Assembly: GCA_964448645.1 (NCBI GenBank)
Contig: CAYUZY010000100.1
Coordinates: forward strand, 1-7,033
DNA length: 7,033 nt
Direction: 5' to 3'
From: GCA-2719315 sp964448645
GTDB taxonomy: Bacteria > Bacteroidota > Bacteroidia > Flavobacteriales > Flavobacteriaceae
The notes under the pieces were generated by a model. It worked only from the letters and a program-made list of their open reading frames with translations. It was not told the DNA's origin and did no database searches. Positions 1 through 6,307 of this stretch are shown one piece after another. Both the position numbers and the translations under genes were made by a program. Position 1 is the stretch's first letter. Each line of letters begins with the position of its first letter.

Positions 1-60
1 AATTTTATTTGAACATCCAATTAATAAAAAAGTTATAAGAAGGATTATAATTTGTCTCAT
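1..60 (-). CDS. 5' end of a lipoprotein gene (partial, function unknown)
   Basis: Reading the minus strand from an ATG at 60-58 gives 20 codons, open to the window edge. They encode a textbook lipoprotein signal peptide: M-R-Q, then a hydrophobic run (IIILLITFLLIG), then a lipobox ending LIGC with the cysteine at residue 16, followed by SNKI. The layout matches the starts of sulfatases 1-4. The gene follows sulfatase 1 on the same strand after 128 bp and may be a distal operon member or have its own promoter, since a palindrome lies 69 bp upstream of its start. Only the signal peptide is visible, so the mature protein could be another sulfatase, a glycoside hydrolase or something else. No strong ribosome binding site is seen. 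Confidence 0.72.
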   Translation of the reverse strand, partial: MRQIIILLITFLLIGCSNKI

Positions 61-128
61 TGATCTAATTTAACAAAAAATAGATGATAGAATAAATAAA
101 ATTTGGGGAGAATAAACTACTTTAAATT

Positions 129-152
129 ATGATTGTTCGTGCGAACAATCAT
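129..152. repeat. Near-perfect palindrome, candidate operator or hairpin
   Basis: Two perfectly complementary 11-base arms (ATGATTGTTCG at 129-139 and CGAACAATCAT at 142-152) are separated only by TG. The C/G-containing core GTTCG-TG-CGAAC stands out from AT-rich surroundings. It lies 36 bases beyond the stop of sulfatase 1 and 68 bases before the start of the left-edge lipoprotein gene. No run of T follows the stem on either strand, which argues against a classical intrinsic terminator. The dyad is the size of an operator for a dimeric repressor (LacI or GntR class), but I do not recognise it as a known site. An RNA hairpin that protects or ends the upstream transcript is the alternative. 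Confidence 0.6.
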
Positions 153-188
153 TACAAAATAAATCTTTTAGATTTTTCATCGGTTTTG

Positions 189-1715
189 TTAAAAATTTTC
201 CCCTCTAATCTTAACAAAACTTGAAATCATTTCTTTTAATTTTTCAGGTTCTTTTTTTGATAGATTAGTTTTTTGAGAAGGGTCTTCTTTTAGATTATAA
301 AGTTTAAAATCAGTTGAGTTTCCTAATTCAATTTTAACATTTGGACCAATTTCTGGCCCATTGTATGGAGGAATCATTACCCAATCTCCATTTCTATAGG
401 CAGTTCTAGTAGTCGCTTCAAGAATAAGTTCCTGTCTTCCTTTTCCTTGATTATTTATAATTAAGTTAGAAAAATCTATACCGTCTTTTGATCTATAATC
501 GGTTCCAACTATACTAGAAATGGAATTAAATAGATCTATTTGAGATATTATTTTATTTGAAACATCGGGTTTTATCTTTCCTTTCCAATAGGCAATAAAA
601 GGAACCTTTGTCCCTGCTTCAAATAGACTATATTTTCCACCTCTTAATCCACCAGAAGGAGTATGGTCTCCAAGTTTTTCTACAGCATCATCATAGTATC
701 CATCATTTAGAACAGGTCCATTATCACTAGAAAAAATTATTAATGTATTATCTAAAATTCCTTCTGATTCTAATGTTTTATAGAATTCTCCAACACACCA
801 ATCTGCTTCAATAATAGCATCTCCTCTAGGCCCCATTCCAGATTTACCTTCAAATCTTGGGTGGGGTGTTCTTGGTACATGAGGTTGTTGAAGTGTATAA
901 TAAAGAAAGAAAGGTTTTTCTTTATTTTCTTTGATATAATCCTGAGCTTTTTTTAAAAAATGATCTGCCATATCAATATCACTCCATCTAGCTTTTTCTC
1001 CTCCTTTCATATACCCAATTCTAGGAACACCATTTACAATAGACCCATTATGGCCATGATGCCATTTCATAGTGGTTAGTTCAGGATTTTTTAATCCTGT
1101 AGGAAGACCATAGTCATTATTTTCTTTTTGGTGAAAAAAGTTAACTTCTATAGGATCATTCTGATTTAGGTTAATTACATCTCCATTTTCAATATATACA
1201 CATGGAACTCGATCTTGCGTGTCTGCCATTATATGAGAATAGTCAAAACCTATTTGATTTGGTCCAGGAGATATATTAGAATTATAATTTATTTTACCTG
1301 AGCCTAAGCCAAGATGCCATTTACCAACAATACCAGTATGATAACCTTGGGTTTTTAAAATTTTAGGTATAGTCATTTCTGTTGTATCAATAATTAAAGA
1401 ACCTCCTGTTATAATTTTTGCTCTAGGATTTCTCCATGGATATGTTCCTGTCAATAAGGCATATCTACTAGGACTACATGTTGCTGAAGAGGAATAACCA
1501 TTGTTGAACCTTATACCTTCATTAGCCAGCTTATCAATATTTGGAGTATTTAAGGTTCCTTTTTTATATGCACTTACATCACCATATCCTAGGTCATCAG
1601 TATAAATGATTACAATATTAGGCTGGATTATTTTTTTGTTGAGAATCGAATTACAAGAGATTATAAAAAACCCTGAAAATAAAATTAATACAATACCAAA
1701 TAGATTTTTTTTCAT
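189..1715 (-). CDS. Sulfatase 1: type I (formylglycine) sulfatase lipoprotein
   Basis: Predicted to hydrolyse a sulfate ester, probably on a sulfated glycan, in the periplasm or at the cell envelope. The 508-residue product is normal length for the S1 sulfatase family. A signal peptide ends in lipobox FIISC (Cys21), which supports the chosen start. The catalytic domain begins PNIVIIYTDDLGYGD, with metal ligands Asp40-Asp41. The maturation motif CSPSR at 80-84 supplies the cysteine converted to formylglycine, and LLTG follows. Further expected active-site residues are Lys132 and His134 (GKWHLG), His279 (QQPHVP), Asp331-Asn332 (SSDNG) and Lys361 (RGGKYSLFEAG). The C-terminal subdomain carries the usual LYNLKEDP near 472-479. 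It is the fourth gene of the minus-strand run, 35 bp after sulfatase 2. By sequence it belongs to a different lineage from sulfatases 2-4. Subfamily and substrate position cannot be assigned by reading alone. No acidic residues follow Cys21, so a surface-export signal is not evident. Confidence 0.95.
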   Translation of the reverse strand: MKKNLFGIVLILFSGFFIISCNSILNKKIIQPNIVIIYTDDLGYGDVSAYKKGTLNTPNIDKLANEGIRFNNGYSSSATCSPSRYALLTGTYPWRNPRAKIITGGSLIIDTTEMTIPKILKTQGYHTGIVGKWHLGLGSGKINYNSNISPGPNQIGFDYSHIMADTQDRVPCVYIENGDVINLNQNDPIEVNFFHQKENNDYGLPTGLKNPELTTMKWHHGHNGSIVNGVPRIGYMKGGEKARWSDIDMADHFLKKAQDYIKENKEKPFFLYYTLQQPHVPRTPHPRFEGKSGMGPRGDAIIEADWCVGEFYKTLESEGILDNTLIIFSSDNGPVLNDGYYDDAVEKLGDHTPSGGLRGGKYSLFEAGTKVPFIAYWKGKIKPDVSNKIISQIDLFNSISSIVGTDYRSKDGIDFSNLIINNQGKGRQELILEATTRTAYRNGDWVMIPPYNGPEIGPNVKIELGNSTDFKLYNLKEDPSQKTNLSKKEPEKLKEMISSFVKIRGENF

Positions 1716-1750
1716 GCTTTACTGTTTAATAAAATTTGATTTAAATACAT

Positions 1751-3271
1751 TTACTCATCTAAAACAGGTATATTAAATTTTTTAGTACTTGCTTTTGTAT
1801 GAGCTTTTTTCATTGATCTTTCCATTTTTTTTACAATTTCAGGATAATTAGAAGCTAAGTTATTAAGTTCTTTTGGATCATCATTTAAATTGTAAAGTTG
1901 CAGTTTTGAGGGACCTTTAAATAGATTCTTCTTAATTCCTTTCCAGTTATTAATCCTAATAGCTTGTTGACCTCCATAAGCTGGAAACTCCCAATAAAGG
2001 TAATCGTGTTTTTTTTGTTCTTTACCAATCAAAGTAGGATAATAACTTATTCCATCAGTTGCAGAAGAAGATTCACCAAGAATATCACTAACTGTGGCAA
2101 AATAATCATAGAAAGTACTGAGGTGATTTGATTTTGATCCTGGTTTGATTCTTTTTGGCCAGGTTGCAATGGAAGGCACTCTAATCCCCCCTTCATTTAC
2201 ATTTCCTTTAACAGTGTTTTCAGAATTCATAAAGATTCCTGTACTATTAAAAAAATTAATATCTACTTGTTTTACATGGGTTGGCCCATTGTCACTTGAA
2301 AAGATAATAAGAGTATTTTCATATTGTCCAATTTCTTTTAGTTTGGAAATGATTTCACCTACTTGTTGATCCAAATAAGAAATCATTGCAGCATAGGTAG
2401 CTTTAGGATAAAGATTTGGATAATAACCCTTATCACCTAGATAAGGTTTTTCTTTACCAAATTTTTTACGATAGTAATTCACCCAATCTTCAGGAGCTTG
2501 AAGTGGTAAATGTGGAATAGGGCTGGCATAATAAAGAAAAAACTTATTGCCTTTATTTCTCTCTAAAAACCCAAGTGCTTCACTATGCATTAGAGTTGGG
2601 CTATAATCATTTTGATTATAAATCTCATAACTTTCTTCATTATAAGGATCAAGATCTTCTTTGAGGGGTCCTTTATTCACAATCTTATTGTTAAGAATAT
2701 GCCTTTTTTTATTCTTCCATAAATGAGTTGGATAAAGAGTATGAGCCTGTCTTTGACAGTTATAACCATAGAAAAAATCGAATCCTTTATTATTTGGAAT
2801 ACTATTTGTATTAGGTGCACCAAGACCCCATTTGCCAACCATTCCCGTTTTATATCCTTTGGATTGTAAAAAATTTGCAACAGTTATAGTTGAATCAGGT
2901 AAAGGACGCTGTCCTTCAAGTTTAGGATCTTCAAACATCGCTTTAAAACTCCAAACATCACCTCTTTCTCTCCATTCATCATTTCCTCTAACTGGGTTAT
3001 TCCCTGTGTGAAGTCCTGTCATTAAAACAGCACGCGCTGGTGCACATACTGGAGATCCCGTATAATGATTCGTTAGTATCATTCCCTCTTTTGCTAATTG
3101 ATCAATATTTGGGGTTTCAATTAAACTTTGACCAAAAATTCCTAACTCACCATATCCTAGATCATCAGCCAGAATAAAAATAAAATTAGGTTTATCAATT
3201 ATTTTTTCTTTTTCTGAACACGATCCTAAAAAAACCAGAATTGTAAGAATAATTATTGATTTTTTTATCAT
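1751..3271 (-). CDS. Sulfatase 2: type I sulfatase lipoprotein with GKWGLG variant
   Basis: A 506-residue sulfatase with lipobox FLGSC (Cys18). The mature protein starts C-S-E-K-E, an acidic stretch of the kind that can direct Bacteroidota lipoproteins to the cell surface. The catalytic core has Asp36-Asp37 (ADDLGYGE), the formylglycine motif CAPAR at 76-80, His254 (PIPHLP), Asp327-Asn328 (SSDNG) and Lys355 (TVKGNVNEGG). The C-terminal LYNLNDDP lies near 459-466. The motif usually written GKWHLG reads GKWGLG at 146-151, so the expected active-site histidine is Gly149; the DNA at about 2826-2843 confirms this. A stretch near 170-186 (GYNCQRQAH, then PTHLWKN) is shared, from memory, with a Bacteroidota and Planctomycetes sulfatase lineage that often has the same glycine, so the protein is probably active. 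It sits 68 bp after sulfatase 3 and 35 bp before sulfatase 1. Substrate unknown. Confidence 0.94.
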   Translation of the reverse strand: MIKKSIIILTILVFLGSCSEKEKIIDKPNFIFILADDLGYGELGIFGQSLIETPNIDQLAKEGMILTNHYTGSPVCAPARAVLMTGLHTGNNPVRGNDEWRERGDVWSFKAMFEDPKLEGQRPLPDSTITVANFLQSKGYKTGMVGKWGLGAPNTNSIPNNKGFDFFYGYNCQRQAHTLYPTHLWKNKKRHILNNKIVNKGPLKEDLDPYNEESYEIYNQNDYSPTLMHSEALGFLERNKGNKFFLYYASPIPHLPLQAPEDWVNYYRKKFGKEKPYLGDKGYYPNLYPKATYAAMISYLDQQVGEIISKLKEIGQYENTLIIFSSDNGPTHVKQVDINFFNSTGIFMNSENTVKGNVNEGGIRVPSIATWPKRIKPGSKSNHLSTFYDYFATVSDILGESSSATDGISYYPTLIGKEQKKHDYLYWEFPAYGGQQAIRINNWKGIKKNLFKGPSKLQLYNLNDDPKELNNLASNYPEIVKKMERSMKKAHTKASTKKFNIPVLDE

Positions 3272-3339
3272 ATCTATTTTTTATTTAAGTCTTTAATTTA
3301 TAAAAAATTTTAAAAGGGATTTTTGTCCTCAGGCTTTTG
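3272..3339 (-). other. 68 bp spacer with a weak terminator-like hairpin
   Basis: This is the longest gap inside the four-gene sulfatase run. On the minus-strand transcript, just after the sulfatase 3 stop, AAAAG (3338-3334) and GGA (3319-3317 region, as GGA/UCC) can pair across a six-base loop with a five-base bulge, giving an interrupted 8 bp stem at about 3312-3338. A4 then T6 follow on the transcribed strand. It could act as an attenuator that lowers expression of sulfatases 2 and 1 relative to 4 and 3. The stem is short and bulged in AT-rich DNA, so chance is a real possibility. I see no clear Bacteroidota -7 element (TAnnTTTG) in the spacer. Confidence 0.25.
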
Positions 3340-4806
3340 TCATATTTTAAGCCTTCCACTAATTTTTTTATTTTTAATTAATAATAGTAAGCTATCAACA
3401 AATTTCTTATTATAATGAGAATTTAGTTGATCAGGAATAGGTGCATTTCTTTTATTTCTCCATTTATTTAATTGATTGAATAGTTCCATTGTTTTTTTTT
3501 GATTTTTTTTACTTAAATCATTTGATTCAGAAGTATCTTCTTTTATATTATAAAGTTCTAAACTATTATCTTCAAAATAATGATGTAATTTCCAATGACC
3601 CTTTATTATAACTGATCCAGGTTTTGTTCTAAACAAAGGATCAGTTCCATTATCTTTTTGAACATTATATGGTTCCAAATAGATTGGAAAATGAAAAAAT
3701 AAGGCTCTTTTATCTAAATTTTTACCTTCAAAAACTGGGCTAAGGTCTATCCCATCTAATTTTAGGTTATCATTATCATAATTAACTATTTTTTTTATAG
3801 TTGGGAAAAAATCAATATTACTTACTCTTTCAAAAGATTTACTTTTCTCTTTGATTTTACCCTTCCAGGAAAAAATTAATGGCACCTTAATGCCTCCCTC
3901 ATAATAAGATCCCTTTCCTGCTCTTAATGGAAATTGATTTGATATAGCTCCAATTCCACCATTATCTGATGTAAAAATAATCAATGTTTTTTCTGATAGA
4001 TTCAATTCTTCGATCTTATTTATAATTTTACCTACATTTTCATCAAGAGATTCTATCATTCCAGCATAATCTGGACGATTATGATTTTGATCTCCATTTT
4101 TATTAGAATATTTTTTTTGATATTCTTTTTTTGATTGAATTGGTGTATGAACAGAATAAAACGGGACATAGGCAAAAAACGATTGGTTTTTATTATCTGC
4201 AATAAATTTAATTACTTCATTACCTATTCTGTCTGTTAAATATTCTCCTATAGGTCCGTCATTTAATTTAGGATTGTTATAAGGTGAAAAATAACCTCCT
4301 TTGCCCGGACCTCCTTTTTCATACCCACCAATATTTACATCAAAACCACTTTGTTCTGGATAAAATCCTTTTGGACCCATATGCCATTTTCCAAAATGAC
4401 CATTAAAATATCCTTTACTTTTAAGCATTTCAGAAATTAAAAAAAAATCTAAATCAAGAATTGTAGTATTCTTTGTTGGTATTAATTTTCTGGTTTTCCT
4501 ATTTCCTCTTTCTGAATTTCCTACAGTATATATTTTATGTTCTGTTGGATATTTTCCTGTAAGCATAGTCGCTCTACTTGGCGCACAGTTTGCAGCTGAT
4601 GCATATGCATTATAAAATGTTATTCCACTTTTAGAAAGTTTATCAATGTTGGGTGTCTGATAATAAATTGAACCCATAAATGACAAATCAGTCCAGCCCA
4701 GATCATCTGCCATAATTAAAAGGATATTGGGTGACTCAATTTTTTTTTCTATTGATGAACATGAACCAAAATAAAATATGACTATAATTATAAAAATATT
4801 TCTCAT
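3340..4806 (-). CDS. Sulfatase 3: type I sulfatase lipoprotein, paralogue of sulfatase 4
   Basis: A 488-residue sulfatase with lipobox FGSC (Cys16) and start MRNIF, nearly the same as the MRKIF of sulfatase 4. Active-site residues in order: Asp34-Asp35 (MADDLGWTD), formylglycine motif CAPSR at 74-78, Lys140 and His142 (FGKWHMG), His220 (SVHTPIQ), Asp281-Asn282 (TSDNGG) and Lys298 (RAGKGSYYEGG). It shares with sulfatase 4 a long signature around 147-193: FYPE, GFDVN, GG(Y/F)EKG, SPYxNPKL, DGPxGEYLTDR. The two therefore belong to the same or sister subfamilies and look like products of tandem duplication. The C-terminal motif is ELYNIKEDT, with Thr where the others have Pro, followed by a Lys-rich tail that is longer than usual. 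The gene starts 14 bp after the sulfatase 4 stop, so co-transcription is nearly certain. The coding sequence holds several 8-9 base A/T homopolymers. Likely role: a second, differently targeted desulfation step on the same glycan. Confidence 0.95.
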   Translation of the reverse strand: MRNIFIIIVIFYFGSCSSIEKKIESPNILLIMADDLGWTDLSFMGSIYYQTPNIDKLSKSGITFYNAYASAANCAPSRATMLTGKYPTEHKIYTVGNSERGNRKTRKLIPTKNTTILDLDFFLISEMLKSKGYFNGHFGKWHMGPKGFYPEQSGFDVNIGGYEKGGPGKGGYFSPYNNPKLNDGPIGEYLTDRIGNEVIKFIADNKNQSFFAYVPFYSVHTPIQSKKEYQKKYSNKNGDQNHNRPDYAGMIESLDENVGKIINKIEELNLSEKTLIIFTSDNGGIGAISNQFPLRAGKGSYYEGGIKVPLIFSWKGKIKEKSKSFERVSNIDFFPTIKKIVNYDNDNLKLDGIDLSPVFEGKNLDKRALFFHFPIYLEPYNVQKDNGTDPLFRTKPGSVIIKGHWKLHHYFEDNSLELYNIKEDTSESNDLSKKNQKKTMELFNQLNKWRNKRNAPIPDQLNSHYNKKFVDSLLLLIKNKKISGRLKI

Positions 4807-4845
4807 GGAAATTCTTTAAATTAATCCTTTAAAATTAAAATTTTA
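4783..4845. repeat. Direct repeat copy A (sulfatase 4 / sulfatase 3 junction)
   Basis: This segment spans the first eight codons of sulfatase 3, the 14 bp spacer, and the last codons and stop of sulfatase 4. It aligns without gaps to 6243-6305 at an offset of 1,460 bp, with 55 of 63 positions identical by hand count. The core 4801-4845 matches 41 of 45. Beyond the first 24 nt of coding sequence the similarity falls off sharply, although both flanking genes are sulfatases. The high match in spacer and stop-codon DNA points to a shared origin of the two junctions. Confidence 0.85.
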
Positions 4846-6266
4846 TCTTTTTTAAAATTAGGGTTTATTGAAACTGAATTTGCATTTGTTTGATCCTTCA
4901 ATTTATTTAATTTTTTTAATAGAGTTTGTTTTTTTTCATCAAATGACAATGATAAATCATTTAATTCCCCAGGATCATCTTTAAGATTAAATAATTCAGC
5001 ATGATTTGACTCATAATGAAAAACTAATTTCCAATCACCTGATCGAATAGATGAACCTGGTTTCCACAGACTACCATGATAATGTGGGAAATGCCAAAAA
5101 ATATCTTCTCTATCAATTTTATATCCTCCTTTTAATCTAGGCATTAAGCTAACCCCATCAATATCTATTTCGTGTTTAATTCCAGCAAAGTCTAAAATAG
5201 TTGGAAATAAGTCATGAGAAACAGTTAAATCTTTAATCTTCACATTTTTAGTTTTTCTAGGTATTTTAATTAATTGGGGGATTTTTATTCCTCCTTCATA
5301 AAGCCACCCTTTACCTGCCCTTAAGGGATAAACTGAAGTTGGAGAAATTCTCTTTTGAGTTGATAAACCACCATTATCTGATGTAAAAATTATAAGTGAA
5401 TTATCATACAAACCATTATCTTTTAAACTTTTAATAAGTTTCCCGACATTTTGATCAACAGCATAAACCATAGAAGCATATTTTGAATTAGTTTGATTTA
5501 GTCTAGTAATTGCTTGTCCTTCTTTTTTTGTTCTAACTAAATTGTCATTCATTTTAGACAATTTTTCATTAAAATAATCTATGTGTTTCAAATTTGCTTG
5601 AATAGGAGTATGCACATTGTAAAAAGAAAGAAAGAGTACAAATGGCTTTTTCTTATCATGATTTTTAATTAAAGTTATTGACTCATTTGTTAATCTATCT
5701 GTTAGATATTCCCCTTCTGGGCCATCACTTAATTTTGGGTTTTTATATGGGGAATAATATCCTCCCATTGGACTTCCCTTTTCAAAACCTCCAACATTAA
5801 CATCAAATCCATTATCTTCTGGATAAAACTCTTGAGCCCCTAAATGCCATTTACCTGCATAAAAAGTTTTGTATCCATTTTCTTTTAATTTTTCAGCAAT
5901 AGTTATTTCTTCCAATGGAAGTTCATGTAAGTCTTGTGGTCCAAGAAGAGGCTTATCTTTTGGGTCCCTTCCTGGAATCCAATCTGTTATATTTACCCTA
6001 GCAGGATGTTTTCCTGTCATAATAGAAGCTCTAGTTGGAGAACAAACTGGACTTGAAGAATATGCATTTATAAATTCAAAACTTTCATTAGATAATCTAT
6101 CAATATTTGGACTTTCATAAAATTTGCTTCCAGAATATCCTAAATCATTCCATCCTAAATCATCAACTAAAATAAAAATTACATTGGGCTTTATGTTTTC
6201 TGAATTACAACTTAAACTATTAAAAACAAAAATTCCAGAAAATATAATTGCAAATATCTTTCTCAT
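4821..6266 (-). CDS. Sulfatase 4: type I sulfatase lipoprotein, first gene of the minus-strand run
   Basis: A 481-residue sulfatase. The signal peptide ends NSLSC (Cys20), a somewhat weaker lipobox than its neighbours, followed by N-S-E-N. Active-site residues are Asp35-Asp36 (LVDDLGWND), formylglycine motif CSPTR at 75-79, Lys139 and His141 (AGKWHLG), His219 (NVHTPIQ), Asp297-Asn298 (TSDNGG) and Lys319 (RAGKGWLYEGG). The motif RVNITDWIPG at 90-99 follows the formylglycine helix and has no counterpart in sulfatase 3. The loop between His219 and Asp297 is 17 residues longer than in sulfatase 3 (about 235-262), which may alter substrate fit. The C-terminal ELFNLKDDPGE lies near 424-434. It is the promoter-proximal gene, 41 bp from the divergent sulfatase 5. 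Its tail KILILKD-stop matches the relic upstream of its own start, and it is bounded by direct repeats A and B. Substrate position not assignable from sequence alone. Confidence 0.95.
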   Translation of the reverse strand: MRKIFAIIFSGIFVFNSLSCNSENIKPNVIFILVDDLGWNDLGYSGSKFYESPNIDRLSNESFEFINAYSSSPVCSPTRASIMTGKHPARVNITDWIPGRDPKDKPLLGPQDLHELPLEEITIAEKLKENGYKTFYAGKWHLGAQEFYPEDNGFDVNVGGFEKGSPMGGYYSPYKNPKLSDGPEGEYLTDRLTNESITLIKNHDKKKPFVLFLSFYNVHTPIQANLKHIDYFNEKLSKMNDNLVRTKKEGQAITRLNQTNSKYASMVYAVDQNVGKLIKSLKDNGLYDNSLIIFTSDNGGLSTQKRISPTSVYPLRAGKGWLYEGGIKIPQLIKIPRKTKNVKIKDLTVSHDLFPTILDFAGIKHEIDIDGVSLMPRLKGGYKIDREDIFWHFPHYHGSLWKPGSSIRSGDWKLVFHYESNHAELFNLKDDPGELNDLSLSFDEKKQTLLKKLNKLKDQTNANSVSINPNFKKDKILILKD

Positions 6267-6305
6267 AGAAATTGTTTAAATTAATCCATTAAAATTAGAA
6301 TTTTA
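6243..6305. repeat. Direct repeat copy B (5' end of sulfatase 4 and divergent gap)
   Basis: This is the partner of 4783-4845, covering the first eight codons of sulfatase 4 and most of the gap to sulfatase 5. Identity stops at 6305, two to three bases before the sulfatase 5 start codon, so the junction looks cut at that point. Between copies A and B lies one complete unit of 1,460 bp holding sulfatase 4. Recombination between them would remove or duplicate exactly that gene and leave a normal junction. Confidence 0.85.
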
Positions 6306-6307
6306 AA
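6267..6307. promoter_or_regulatory. 41 bp divergent gap between sulfatases 4 and 5
   Basis: Both start codons face away from this short AT-rich gap, so promoters for the four-gene run and for sulfatase 5 must lie here or reach into the opposite coding region. I find no exact match to the Bacteroidota promoter (TTG, about 20 bases, then TAnnTTTG) on either strand. Toward sulfatase 5 the closest is TTG at 6272-6274 and a TAGAATTTT-like segment from 6296, which would leave almost no leader. There is no clear Shine-Dalgarno sequence for either gene. Confidence 0.45.
6281..6304 (-). pseudogene. Relic of the 3' end of a lost sulfatase gene
   Basis: Read on the minus strand, this stretch encodes K-I-L-I-L-M-D followed by TAA. 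Sulfatase 4 ends K-I-L-I-L-K-D followed by TAA, and the DNA around both stops aligns within the direct repeat. The spacing from this stop to the sulfatase 4 start is 14 bp, exactly the spacing between sulfatase 4 and sulfatase 3. The simplest reading is that a gene with a sulfatase 4-like tail once stood upstream of sulfatase 4 and all but its last codons was lost. The frame continues a short way into the opposite strand of sulfatase 5, to a stop at 6350-6352, without convincing sulfatase similarity. The alternative is a copied junction that never had a full gene. Confidence 0.5.

Noticed and set aside
161..175. Small hairpin AAATCT-TTT-AGATTT after sulfatase 1
   Set aside because: A 6 bp stem almost entirely of A/T is expected often by chance, and the minus-strand transcript has no T tract after it.
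183..220. Perfect 10-base inverted repeat (GTTTTGTTAA / TTAACAAAAC) around the sulfatase 1 stop codon, a possible terminator
   Set aside because: Nine-tenths of the stem is weak or AT-rich, the loop is 18 bases, one arm lies in coding sequence and no T run follows. It may be chance in AT-rich DNA.
2145..2369. Plus-strand open frame of 74 codons inside sulfatase 2
   Set aside because: It lies wholly opposite the conserved sulfatase 2 coding sequence, shows no recognisable domain and has no start context. It is a shadow of the AT-rich gene.
2823..2846. Sulfatase 2 as an inactive pseudo-sulfatase
   Set aside because: Only the GKWHLG histidine differs. The formylglycine motif and all other expected active-site residues are present, and the variant seems to recur in a sulfatase lineage.
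2677..2880. Minus-strand open frame of 67 codons inside sulfatase 2 in another frame
   Set aside because: It overlaps the well-conserved region that carries GKWGLG and the following motifs. The product has no family likeness.
5869..6120. Plus-strand open frame of 83 codons opposite sulfatase 4
   Set aside because: It covers the antisense of the formylglycine motif region, whose conservation explains the open frame. No independent support.
4783..6305. Direct repeats as ends of an insertion sequence or composite element
   Set aside because: There is no transposase or target-site duplication, and the repeats coincide precisely with gene starts and stops, which fits tandem gene duplication better.
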